Shown one piece after another: positions 1 to 7,139 of a stretch of 10,138 nucleotides of DNA. The notes under the pieces are model-generated. The model worked only from the letters and a program-made list of their open reading frames with translations. It did no database searches and was not told the DNA's origin. Position 1 is the stretch's first letter. Every line of letters starts with the position of its first letter. A program made the position numbers and the translations under genes. The stretch comes from SHLJ01 sp041618535 (GTDB lineage Bacteria; Bacteroidota; Bacteroidia; Flavobacteriales; Flavobacteriaceae): the NCBI GenBank assembly GCA_041618535.1, contig JBFKFP010000102.1, positions 1-10,138 of the forward strand. Direction: 5' to 3'.

Positions 1-1410
1 CGGCGAGCCATGGCCGGTACTTTCTTTTACATTCTCCCTGTTAAGAACAAGGATACGCCCGTGATGACTGGCTGCATTCAGCACAAATTCTTTAGCTTCG
101 GAATCGTCGTTAGTAACGATGGAAGATACCAGTGAACCTTTACCCATATGAGATAGTTTTACTGCGTCTTCCAAGGATCTGTATGGCATGAGGGTGCTTA
201 CCGGCCCAAAAGCTTCACGCTCGTGAACAACCATATTCTCGAATGGGTTATCCTCTCGCAGAAGAATCGGGCTTAAGAAAGCTCCTTTCTCTGAGTCAGC
301 ACCAATAAGTTCTAATTGATCCAGTTTACCATAAACGATGTTGGCCTTTTTTGCGATCTCTTCAACACTGTTTTTTACTTCCTGTACTTGCTCTTTACTG
401 ACTAATGATCCCATTCTCACCTCTTTAAGTCGTGGATCACCGATGGTCACCTTATCAAGAGCCTGACCCAATGCTATCTGTACGTCCTCAACATATTCCT
501 CGGGGACCATAATCCTCCTAATCGCAGTACATTTCTGTCCGCATTTGACCGTCATTTCCTTTCTGACCTCCCTGATGAAAATGTCGAATTCAGGTGTTCC
601 GGGTGATGCATTTCGGCCCAAGACCGAAGCATTGAGTGAATCGGCCTCCATATTAAACGGCACCGCCTCCTCAATAATTCTCGGATGGGCCTTTAACATC
701 CTGCCGGTCTCGGCAGAACCGGTAAAAGTCACAACATCCTGTGATTCCACATGATCAAGAATGGTCCTTACTGTTCCGTTAATTATCTGTAAAGCTCCCT
801 CAGGAAGTATCCCGGAATCTATGATCTCCCTCGCAACTGCTTCAGCGAGGTAGGAAGATGAAGGTGCAGGAAGAACTACAGCAGGAACGCCTGCCATCCA
901 GTTAACCGCGCATTTTTCAAGCATTCCCCAAACCGGAAAATTAAAGGCGTTTATATGAACGGCGACCCCCTGCTTGGGGACCAGGATATGATGTGCCATA
1001 AAACGTCCTCCGCGAGACAGGTCAATGGGGTCACCTTCTACGTGGTACCATTGATTAGGAAATAATTTCCTCAATGAGGCATTGGCGAACAGGTTTCCAA
1101 ATCCACCCTCTATATCTATCCAGCTGTCCACCTTGGTTGCCCCGGTACGGTAGCTTAGATCGTAAAAGGCGTCCTTTTTCTTAATGAGGTGAAGCGCCAG
1201 TTTTTTGAGCATGTTCCCTCTTTGCTGGAAGGTCATTTTCCTCAGGACTTCACCTCCTTTGGTCCGTCCATACTCCAATGTTGCTCCGATATCCAAACCC
1301 TCAACAGCCGTATAACCGATTAATTCACCGGTAACAGCATCATAAACAGGAGAACCCTGGTCTTTTCCCTCGGTCCATTTACCGTTGATATAATGTTGAA
1401 TTTTTCCCAT
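1..1410 (-). CDS. paaZ: PaaZ, oxepin-CoA ring-opening protein, aldehyde dehydrogenase domain (3' end cut by window)
   Basis: The frame starts with ATG at 1410 and stays open for 470 codons to the window edge, so it is partial. What is visible is the N-terminal aldehyde dehydrogenase domain of PaaZ. In the known enzyme this domain oxidises the semialdehyde made on ring opening to 3-oxo-5,6-dehydrosuberyl-CoA, using NADP+. The catalytic residues are in place: Glu255 in NMEADSLN and Cys294 in GQKCTAIRR, matching E256/C295 of E. coli PaaZ as I recall it. The sequence FTGSAETG (229-236) is the cofactor-loop motif. The window ends in the conserved STGHGSP stretch. In full-length PaaZ (about 680 residues) a MaoC-type hydratase domain that opens the oxepin ring follows, but whether it is fused here cannot be seen. 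Cys290, four residues before the nucleophile, is an extra cysteine where I recall Ala in E. coli. The gene starts 3 nt after the SDR stop, so it is the last visible gene of the operon. Confidence 0.95.
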   Translation of the reverse strand, partial: MGKIQHYINGKWTEGKDQGSPVYDAVTGELIGYTAVEGLDIGATLEYGRTKGGEVLRKMTFQQRGNMLKKLALHLIKKKDAFYDLSYRTGATKVDSWIDIEGGFGNLFANASLRKLFPNQWYHVEGDPIDLSRGGRFMAHHILVPKQGVAVHINAFNFPVWGMLEKCAVNWMAGVPAVVLPAPSSSYLAEAVAREIIDSGILPEGALQIINGTVRTILDHVESQDVVTFTGSAETGRMLKAHPRIIEEAVPFNMEADSLNASVLGRNASPGTPEFDIFIREVRKEMTVKCGQKCTAIRRIMVPEEYVEDVQIALGQALDKVTIGDPRLKEVRMGSLVSKEQVQEVKNSVEEIAKKANIVYGKLDQLELIGADSEKGAFLSPILLREDNPFENMVVHEREAFGPVSTLMPYRSLEDAVKLSHMGKGSLVSSIVTNDDSEAKEFVLNAASHHGRILVLNRENVKESTGHGSP

Positions 1411-1413
1411 TTT

Positions 1414-2019
1414 TTATGCGGTTATCCTAATTATCCTTCCATTGATTTTCCCCTCAATGCATTTAACATAGCCATCCACGATCTTGTTCATTGGAACGGG
1501 GGTATTTCCGGGGAAAAAGACTTTATATTTCTCATAGGAATCCTCTACGAGATCTGAACAGACCGCGTTTATGCGAATTCCCGTGGGTAACTCAAGTGCT
1601 ACTGCCTTAACAAAGCTATGGATAGCACCATTAACCATGGCAGCGCTGGTGGTCATATCTACCGGGTCGTCTGCAAGGATGCCTGTAGACAAGGTTATTG
1701 AACCACCATCTTCGAGAAAGTCCTTCCCTATCCTTACCACATTTACCTGACCCATGAGCTTTGACCGAATTCCTATATAAAAGTCTTCCTCACTCATTTG
1801 ATCGAACTTATCCCATTTGGCCTCTCCGGCTATGGCCACTATAGCATCAACCTTTCCTACTTTCTCAAACATATTTATGATAGATGAAGAGTCAGAGAAA
1901 TCCACCTGTACATCACCGCTATTCCGACCTGCCGTAATCACATGGTGCGAGATCGCCAATCTGGCTTTCACTTTTCTTCCAATGGTACCCTCTCCGCCTA
2001 CGATCAATATTCTCATCAT
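1414..2019 (-). CDS. Short-chain dehydrogenase/reductase-like protein lacking the YxxxK catalytic pair
   Basis: A 201-residue protein with a Rossmann fold. It has the nucleotide-binding loop GGEGTIG at 8-14, an AGR at 30-32 after strand 2 (the Arg suggests NADP(H), inferred), an AGEA at 64-67 in place of NNAG, and Ser111 where the catalytic Ser normally lies. The usual Tyr-x-x-x-Lys is absent: aligning SAAMVNGAIHSF with YxASKAAV puts Ala126 at Tyr and Asn130 at Lys. The flanking helix and the GIRINAV strand are normal, so this is not a frameshift. It resembles a subfamily of about 200-residue SDRs with the same SAAxVNGA signature (from memory). It abuts paaJ with no gap (TAA then ATGATG) and precedes paaZ by 3 nt, so it is co-transcribed. 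A second ATG at 2016 is an equally good start. Substrate and role are unknown; SDRs are not a standard paa component. Confidence 0.88.
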   Translation of the reverse strand: MMRILIVGGEGTIGRKVKARLAISHHVITAGRNSGDVQVDFSDSSSIINMFEKVGKVDAIVAIAGEAKWDKFDQMSEEDFYIGIRSKLMGQVNVVRIGKDFLEDGGSITLSTGILADDPVDMTTSAAMVNGAIHSFVKAVALELPTGIRINAVCSDLVEDSYEKYKVFFPGNTPVPMNKIVDGYVKCIEGKINGRIIRITA

Positions 2020-3234
2020 TTATAAATTTGCGTTCTCCAGGATTACGGCATAACCCTGACCAACACCAACACACATGGTTACAAGTGCATACCGCTTTCT
2101 TTGCTCCCTTAATTCAAGTGCCGCAGAGTAGCAGATTCTCGTTCCTGTCATACCCAGAGGATGCCCAATTGCTATGGCTCCTCCATTCGGGTTTAGCCTA
2201 GGATCGTCGTCATCGATACCCAGCTCACGGGTACAGGCCAGCGCCTGCGCCGCGAAAGCTTCATTCAATTCTATAACATCCATATCATCCAGTTTAAGCC
2301 CGGCTTTTTCCAAAGCTTTTCTTGAGGCGCCAACAGGCCCTATTCCCATAATTGCAGGTTCAACGCCAACAACAGCAGAAGCCACGATTCGAGCAACAGG
2401 ATTAAGCTTATAGGCTTTAATGGCCTTTTCAGAGGCAAGGAGTGTGGCCGCTGCCCCGTCGTTTAACCCGGATGCGTTTCCCGCGGTCACGGAACCCCCC
2501 TCTTTTTTAAAGGCAGGTTTTAATTTAGCTAGTATCTCTTTAGTGGTTCCGGGTTTTATAAACTCATCTTTGTCGAAGATCAGGGGCTCCTGTTTACGCC
2601 TTGGGATCGCTAAGCTTGAAATCTCCCTCGATAACCTGCCATTATTCAGGGCTTTTGCGGCCTTCATCTGACTATGGAATGCAAAGGCGTCCTGGTCTTC
2701 CCTCGAGATTCCATATTTTTCTGCGAGATTCTCCGCGGTTTCTCCCATGGCATGTGTACCATATAATTCCTTCATTCTTGGGTTGACAAAGCGCCAGCCA
2801 AAACTGGTGTCGTACATCTGGGAGTCCGTTCCGAATGCAGTTGAGGGCTTGGAGACAGCATAGGGGCCTCTGGTCATGTGTTCTACACCGCCAGCGATGA
2901 ACAAATCCCCGTCTCCAACCTGAATGGAGCGACTTGCATGCATTATGGCAGATAAGCCTGAACTGCACAACCTGTTAATGGTCTCACCCGGGACGCTAAA
3001 TGGAAGGCCGGCCAGCAGCAATGCCATCCTGGCTACATTCCTGTTATCTTCCCCGGCCTGGTTAGCACATCCTAAAAGCACATCATCGATAGCATCTTTG
3101 GGAACATTAGGGTTCCTGTACATCAATTCCCTGATAACATGCGCGGCCAGATCATCGGTCCTGACAGGTGAAAGAGTACCCTTGAATTTCCCGATCGGGG
3201 TTCGTATGCCATCTATTATATAAGCCTGGTTCAT
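2020..3234 (-). CDS. paaJ: PaaJ, 3-oxoadipyl-CoA / 3-oxo-5,6-dehydrosuberyl-CoA thiolase
   Basis: A 404-residue thiolase. In the pathway it acts twice, cleaving 3-oxo-5,6-dehydrosuberyl-CoA to 2,3-dehydroadipyl-CoA plus acetyl-CoA, and later 3-oxoadipyl-CoA to succinyl-CoA plus acetyl-CoA. The complete thiolase active site is visible: nucleophilic Cys90 in NRLCSSGLSA, His358 in GGAIAIGHPLG, and Cys388 in TMCVGVGQG. The N-terminal DGIRTPIG and the CANQAGEDNRNVARMA stretch are typical of the PaaJ/PcaF group rather than of general acetyl-CoA acetyltransferases. I chose the ATG at 3234, which makes an ATGA overlap with the paaI stop and begins where E. coli PaaJ begins. An in-frame ATG at 3240 would add two residues (Met-Glu). 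The stop directly abuts the SDR start. Confidence 0.95.
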   Translation of the reverse strand: MNQAYIIDGIRTPIGKFKGTLSPVRTDDLAAHVIRELMYRNPNVPKDAIDDVLLGCANQAGEDNRNVARMALLLAGLPFSVPGETINRLCSSGLSAIMHASRSIQVGDGDLFIAGGVEHMTRGPYAVSKPSTAFGTDSQMYDTSFGWRFVNPRMKELYGTHAMGETAENLAEKYGISREDQDAFAFHSQMKAAKALNNGRLSREISSLAIPRRKQEPLIFDKDEFIKPGTTKEILAKLKPAFKKEGGSVTAGNASGLNDGAAATLLASEKAIKAYKLNPVARIVASAVVGVEPAIMGIGPVGASRKALEKAGLKLDDMDVIELNEAFAAQALACTRELGIDDDDPRLNPNGGAIAIGHPLGMTGTRICYSAALELREQRKRYALVTMCVGVGQGYAVILENANL

Positions 3235-3635
3235 CTCCATTCTGTTTTTGTTCTGTATACCGTTCCGTTAAAAACTGCCACCTGTTTTGAACCGGACTGA
3301 ATATTCACTCTGTATAATCCTATGGTGTTTTTTAGTGAAATCTCCACTGCCTCGGCTGAGATATGATCACCTGACCTCAATTTTTCCAGATGATTGATAG
3401 AGGTTTCTACGGAAACCGAATGGCGACCATTTGAATTGGAAGCGAAGGCAAGCGCACTGTCTGCTAAAGAGTATGTAATTCCTCCATGTGCCAGACCAAA
3501 ACCATTGAGCATGGTGTCTTTTACCGTCATGCTCAACCTGCAGTACCCCGGCTTTATTTCATCAACGGATATCCCCAGCCACTGACTGAAGGCATCGTTC
3601 TCATACATCGTTTTTACTATTTCTGAAGCTGTCAT
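3231..3635 (-). CDS. paaI: PaaI, hotdog-fold hydroxyphenylacetyl-CoA thioesterase
   Basis: A 134-residue hotdog thioesterase. The family hydrolyses ring-hydroxylated phenylacetyl-CoA and similar dead-end thioesters, releasing trapped CoA. The active-site segment is clear: MLNGFGLAHGG followed by SLADSALAFASNS, with HGG at 50-52 and the catalytic Asp59 matching E. coli PaaI Asp61. The MYENDAF near the N-terminus (10-16) is also a PaaI signature. I chose the ATG at 3635 because it forms an ATGA overlap with the paaH stop and gives the normal family length. An upstream in-frame ATG at 3686 would add 17 residues inside paaH that the family does not have. The stop overlaps the paaJ start. Confidence 0.93.
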   Translation of the reverse strand: MTASEIVKTMYENDAFSQWLGISVDEIKPGYCRLSMTVKDTMLNGFGLAHGGITYSLADSALAFASNSNGRHSVSVETSINHLEKLRSGDHISAEAVEISLKNTIGLYRVNIQSGSKQVAVFNGTVYRTKTEWR

Positions 3636-4798
3636 GAGTAAAAAGTTTTTCCCTCTTTCATCATTCTTCTCAGCAAAGGTGAGCATCGGTAACGATCTTC
3701 GTGATAACAGGAATAAAGTTCATCCATTTTAGACACACACCACTGAATTCCTCTTTCATCCGCCCATTTCAACAGGCCTTTGGGATAATTTACCCCTTTT
3801 GTCATCGCCTGGTCAATATCCTCAGCAGATGCAATATTCAAGTAAACAGCATCTGCCGCTTCATTGATCAACATGACAAGCACCCGATCGAAAATCTCTT
3901 TCTCGAGATTCCTGTCTACTTTAATATGTTCACTTCTTATAAGGTTTCCTTCCGCATCATAGTTGTAATAGCCTCTTCCGCTTTTACGTCCTAAATATCC
4001 TGCTTCCACCAATCGTTTTTGGGTGAAACTCGGTCTGTACCTCGGATCATTATAAAAGGCCTGAAATACACTCTCGGTTACCGCATAGTTAACATCGTTA
4101 CCGATGAAATCCATCAGTTCGAAAGGTCCCATTCTGAATCCCCCAAGAGATTTCAGGCTCTCATCAATGTACTGTACAGAGGCCAGGCCCTCTTCAAAAA
4201 TCCTTAATGCTTCTCCATAAAATGGACGGGCCACCCTATTGACAATAAATCCGGGTGTATCTTTTGCAACTGCCACGGTTTTACCCCAGGACTTCAATAG
4301 TTCAGACATCTCTTTCAAAACAGACTCTCCAGTCTGAATTGCTGGAATCAATTCCACCAATTTCATCAGCGGAACAGGATTGAAGAAATGCATCCCCAGG
4401 CATCGCTCCGGTCTTTCAAGCGCCGATGCTATGGCTGATACAGACAAACTTGAAGTATTGGTAGCCAAAACCGCCTCCTCAGCAACATGATTCTGCAATT
4501 CCGAGAACAAGTTCTGCTTCGCCTCGAGGTCTTCTATTATCGCCTCAACAACCAATGCTGAAGGTTTTAATTCTTTAATTGAATTCACATAAGTGATTCT
4601 TGAAAGTATAGCATTCTTCTCATCAGGGTTGATTCGTCCTTTTTCAACCAGACGGTTGAGAATCCCGACAAGTTTAGCCTCAGAATTCTTGAGCGCATCG
4701 GGGCTGGAATCAAATAGTTTAACCTCACAACCGGCTGTGGCTGCAACCTGGGCAATTCCACTTCCCATTGTGCCAGAACCTATGACCCCGATAATCAT
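3632..4798 (-). CDS. paaH: PaaH, 3-hydroxyadipyl-CoA dehydrogenase (NAD-dependent)
   Basis: A 388-residue 3-hydroxyacyl-CoA dehydrogenase. In this pathway it oxidises 3-hydroxyadipyl-CoA to 3-oxoadipyl-CoA for PaaJ. The N-terminal NAD domain (about 1-180) has GSGTMG at 7-12 and the acidic Asp30 that binds the NAD ribose. Catalytic residues fit the family spacing: Ser116, His137 in GMHFFNP, Glu149 and Asn187 in PGFIVNR. Two copies of the C-terminal 3HCDH domain follow, at about 183-280 and 297-385. It is shorter than E. coli PaaH (about 475 residues), mainly because the region between the domains is compact; all active-site residues are kept. The start makes an ATGA overlap with the paaG stop, and the stop makes one with the paaI start, suggesting translational coupling. 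Confidence 0.93.
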   Translation of the reverse strand: MIIGVIGSGTMGSGIAQVAATAGCEVKLFDSSPDALKNSEAKLVGILNRLVEKGRINPDEKNAILSRITYVNSIKELKPSALVVEAIIEDLEAKQNLFSELQNHVAEEAVLATNTSSLSVSAIASALERPERCLGMHFFNPVPLMKLVELIPAIQTGESVLKEMSELLKSWGKTVAVAKDTPGFIVNRVARPFYGEALRIFEEGLASVQYIDESLKSLGGFRMGPFELMDFIGNDVNYAVTESVFQAFYNDPRYRPSFTQKRLVEAGYLGRKSGRGYYNYDAEGNLIRSEHIKVDRNLEKEIFDRVLVMLINEAADAVYLNIASAEDIDQAMTKGVNYPKGLLKWADERGIQWCVSKMDELYSCYHEDRYRCSPLLRRMMKEGKTFYS

Positions 4799-5580
4799 AC
4801 TCCTTTAAATATTGGTTCACGTTTTTCTACAAACGCGGTAACACCTTCATTATAGTCGTAAGTGTTACTCGCCTCAATCTGAGCATGAAGCTCTTCCTCC
4901 AGCTGCTCAGATAAATTATTGCTCATTGATTTATTCAATAGCATCTTTGTAAGTGCCAGTGCACGTGTTGGCATTTTCGCCAATTTATTTGCGATCTGTT
5001 CCACAGTCGATGCAAAATCATCAGAGGGGACAGATTTATAGATCATCCCGATTCTCTCAGCATCCGCTGCCGATACTTTATCCCCCAGCATGGTCAGTGC
5101 CGAGGCTCTCTGAAAACCGATCAGCCTCGGAAGGAAAAATGTTCCTGCACTATCCGGTATCAGCCCTATTTTACTGAAAGCCTGGATAAAACTGGCATTC
5201 TCGTCTGCCACAACGATGTCGCAGGCCAGGGCAATGTTGGCACCGGCACCTGCCGCCACTCCATTTACTGCAGCAACTACAGGTTTTTCGATCTTCCTGA
5301 TCCGCTCAATAATTGGATTATAATGATCTTTAAGGATATTATCCAGTCCCGGATTCAAATCGGGAGAAGTGACCTCCTTAAGATCCTGCCCTGCAGAAAA
5401 GGCTCTTCCTTTACCGATAATCACAATTGAACGAACGGCTTCGTTCTCGGCACAATTATCGAGGATATCCTGCATTGCCAGGGCCATGGATTTATTGAAA
5501 CTATTAAACACATCAGGACGATTCAGGTGAATAAAAGCCACATGATCTTTAATCGTCAATAAAATCGGGTTATCACTCAT
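4795..5580 (-). CDS. paaG: PaaG, ring-1,2-epoxyphenylacetyl-CoA isomerase (crotonase family)
   Basis: A 261-residue crotonase-fold enzyme. PaaG converts ring-1,2-epoxyphenylacetyl-CoA to the seven-membered oxepin-CoA and can also move the double bond in dehydroadipyl-CoA. The oxyanion-hole segments are FSAGQDL (61-67) and GVAAGAGANIAL (107-118). The decisive residue is Asp143 in GLIPDSAGT, the single acidic catalyst of PaaG. The two glutamates of true enoyl-CoA hydratases (rat E144/E164) align with Asn115 and Phe135. This marks it as PaaG rather than PaaF, although automatic annotation may call it enoyl-CoA hydratase. It starts 16 nt after paaD, the widest gap inside the operon, and overlaps paaH by 4 nt. 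Confidence 0.93.
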   Translation of the reverse strand: MSDNPILLTIKDHVAFIHLNRPDVFNSFNKSMALAMQDILDNCAENEAVRSIVIIGKGRAFSAGQDLKEVTSPDLNPGLDNILKDHYNPIIERIRKIEKPVVAAVNGVAAGAGANIALACDIVVADENASFIQAFSKIGLIPDSAGTFFLPRLIGFQRASALTMLGDKVSAADAERIGMIYKSVPSDDFASTVEQIANKLAKMPTRALALTKMLLNKSMSNNLSEQLEEELHAQIEASNTYDYNEGVTAFVEKREPIFKGV

Positions 5581-5596
5581 AATTTCGTAATGATGG

Positions 5597-6097
5597 TTAC
5601 TTCAAACATTTAAAATAATCGAAGGGTTCGTCACAATCCTCACATTTAAACAGGGCTTTGCAAGGTGTAGAGCCAAATTGGCTGACAACCTTTGTATTTT
5701 CCGAACCGCAATTCGTACACTTCACGAGATTCTTTTCCCCCAAGAGGGCAGCTTTATCTGCCGAAGCACTCAGGGGTGGGGCAATTCCGTATTTCGCAAG
5801 AGCATCCCTTCCTTTCTGAGTAATCCAGTCAGTGGTCCAGGCCGGAGACAAGATGAGTTCCACCTTTGCCTTATAGCCGAAATCGGAGAGCGCCTTGATT
5901 ATGTCTTCCGCAATTACATCCATCGCCGGGCAGCCGCTGTAGGTTGGGGTTATTTTAACCAACACCTTGTTGCCGTTAATGGTTGCGTTTCTTACAACGC
6001 CCATCTGGATTACAGAAAGCACCGGGATTTCAGGATCCGGAACCTTTTCAAGAATGGGAATCAGCCTCTTATCGATATTCAGGGTCAATGCTTCCAT
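5597..6097 (-). CDS. paaD: PaaD, metal-cluster assembly protein of the phenylacetyl-CoA epoxidase
   Basis: A 166-residue two-part protein. Residues about 8-105 form a MIP18/DUF59-type domain, with the conserved VPDPEIPVLSV (19-29) and SGCPAMD (54-60, Cys56). The C-terminal part is a zinc-ribbon-like module with Cys127 and Cys130 (CTNC), Cys146 (STPC), Cys152 and Cys155 (CEDC), and Cys164. PaaD is not part of the purified epoxidase but is needed for its activity, probably for maturing the Fe-S or diiron centre (family knowledge, mechanism inferred). The length matches the roughly 165 residues of E. coli PaaD. It sits in its usual place after paaC, 4 nt beyond the paaC stop. Confidence 0.94.
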   Translation of the reverse strand: MEALTLNIDKRLIPILEKVPDPEIPVLSVIQMGVVRNATINGNKVLVKITPTYSGCPAMDVIAEDIIKALSDFGYKAKVELILSPAWTTDWITQKGRDALAKYGIAPPLSASADKAALLGEKNLVKCTNCGSENTKVVSQFGSTPCKALFKCEDCDEPFDYFKCLK

Positions 6098-6101
6098 AAT
6101 A

Positions 6102-6854
6102 TCACCATTTCATATTTGGATAGGTGCGTTGCATATACTGCATGTCTGCTAGGATATATCCCATGTGTTCGGTATGAACCCCAGATTTACCTCCTTGTTG
6201 AAAGTGTTCCACCTCTGGCAGTTGCAATTCAGCCTCATTGAAATATTCCTGTGCGCTGATCAAATAATCTTTCCTCAGTCCCTTGGTATCAACAGCGATG
6301 CCCTTACCGATCAACTTCCTTCCCGAATCGGAGATATAGAACAATTCCTCGTAATAAGGCCAGAGGGTATCGATAGCATGCTGCATTTTGCGTTTACTCT
6401 CCTCGGTCCCATCGCCAAGACGTTTCATCCAGTCTGCTGAAAATCGCAAATGGTAACTGACTTCTTTAAGGGATTTGGTTGCGATGGCCGATAAGTTCAA
6501 ATCACGGCTATGTTGTAATTCCTTCAGGAACAGATAATGATATAGGTCGAACAGGAATTGACGCCCAATCACATGAGCGAAATCCACATTTGGTTGTTCA
6601 ACCAGAAGTACATTTACATATTCCCTTTCAGGCCTAAGGAATGCGATATCATCCTCTGTGCTTCCATCATCTTTTACCTGGGCCGCATATTGGTAATAAC
6701 TTCTCACCTGCCCCAACAAGTCAAGCGCGATATTGGTACATGCGATATCTGTCTCCAGGTTCGGTCCATGACCGCATAACTCACCCAGCCGCTGACCCAG
6801 GATCAAACAATTATCGGCTATTTCAAGTACGTATTGATATAATTCGTTTTTCAT
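6102..6854 (-). CDS. paaC: PaaC, structural subunit of the phenylacetyl-CoA epoxidase
   Basis: A 250-residue ferritin-like four-helix protein that pairs with PaaA in the soluble PaaABCE 1,2-epoxidase. It is the non-catalytic counterpart of PaaA and lacks a full set of diiron ligands. The PaaC signatures are DIALTN-like helix ACTNIALDLLGQ (38-49), KEVSYHLRFSADWMKRLGDG (130-149), and the C-terminal GVHTEHMGYILADMQY ending in Trp250, as in E. coli. The start codon shares its A with the TAA stop of paaB (TAATG), so the two subunits are probably translationally coupled, which would help make them in equal amounts. Confidence 0.95.
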   Translation of the reverse strand: MKNELYQYVLEIADNCLILGQRLGELCGHGPNLETDIACTNIALDLLGQVRSYYQYAAQVKDDGSTEDDIAFLRPEREYVNVLLVEQPNVDFAHVIGRQFLFDLYHYLFLKELQHSRDLNLSAIATKSLKEVSYHLRFSADWMKRLGDGTEESKRKMQHAIDTLWPYYEELFYISDSGRKLIGKGIAVDTKGLRKDYLISAQEYFNEAELQLPEVEHFQQGGKSGVHTEHMGYILADMQYMQRTYPNMKW

Positions 6855-7138
6855 TACATATGCTTTACGTCATCGGGTAGATCATAAAAGGTAGGGTGCC
6901 TGTAAACCTTGTCTTTTGCAGGTTCAAACATCTCAGGATTGTTTTCAGGATTGGAGGCGGTTATGTATTTCGACTCAACAACCCATATGCTCACACCTTC
7001 GTTTCTCCTGGTATAAACATCTCTTGCATTTTCAAGAGCCATCTCCGCGTCGGCTGCATGCAGGCTTCCAAAATGCCTGTGCTCCAAGCCGTTTTTACTT
7101 CTGACAAATACTTCCCAAAGTGGCCAATCTTTTTTCAT
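6854..7138 (-). CDS. paaB: PaaB, small bridging subunit of the phenylacetyl-CoA epoxidase
   Basis: A 94-residue protein matching the PaaB family in length. It shows the conserved WPLWEVFVRSKNGLEHRHFGSLHA at 5-28 and ARDVYTRRNEGVSIWVV at 38-54. PaaB links PaaAC units in the larger epoxidase assembly and has no active site of its own. It starts 1 nt after the paaA stop and overlaps paaC by one base. There is no other likely identity, given its position between paaA and paaC. Confidence 0.95.
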   Translation of the reverse strand: MKKDWPLWEVFVRSKNGLEHRHFGSLHAADAEMALENARDVYTRRNEGVSIWVVESKYITASNPENNPEMFEPAKDKVYRHPTFYDLPDDVKHM

Positions 7139-7139
7139 T

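Noticed and set aside
2672..2968. Minus-strand 98-codon frame inside paaJ
   Set aside because: It is in another frame of the thiolase gene, whose own frame is intact and complete.
3636..3686. N-terminal extension of PaaI from the ATG at 3686
   Set aside because: The 17 extra residues lie in the paaH coding sequence and are not part of the PaaI fold; the ATGA overlap at 3635 is preferred.
5678..6241. Plus-strand open frame of 187 codons over paaC/paaD
   Set aside because: It is antisense to two conserved genes, its sequence resembles no family, and it is a by-product of their codon use.
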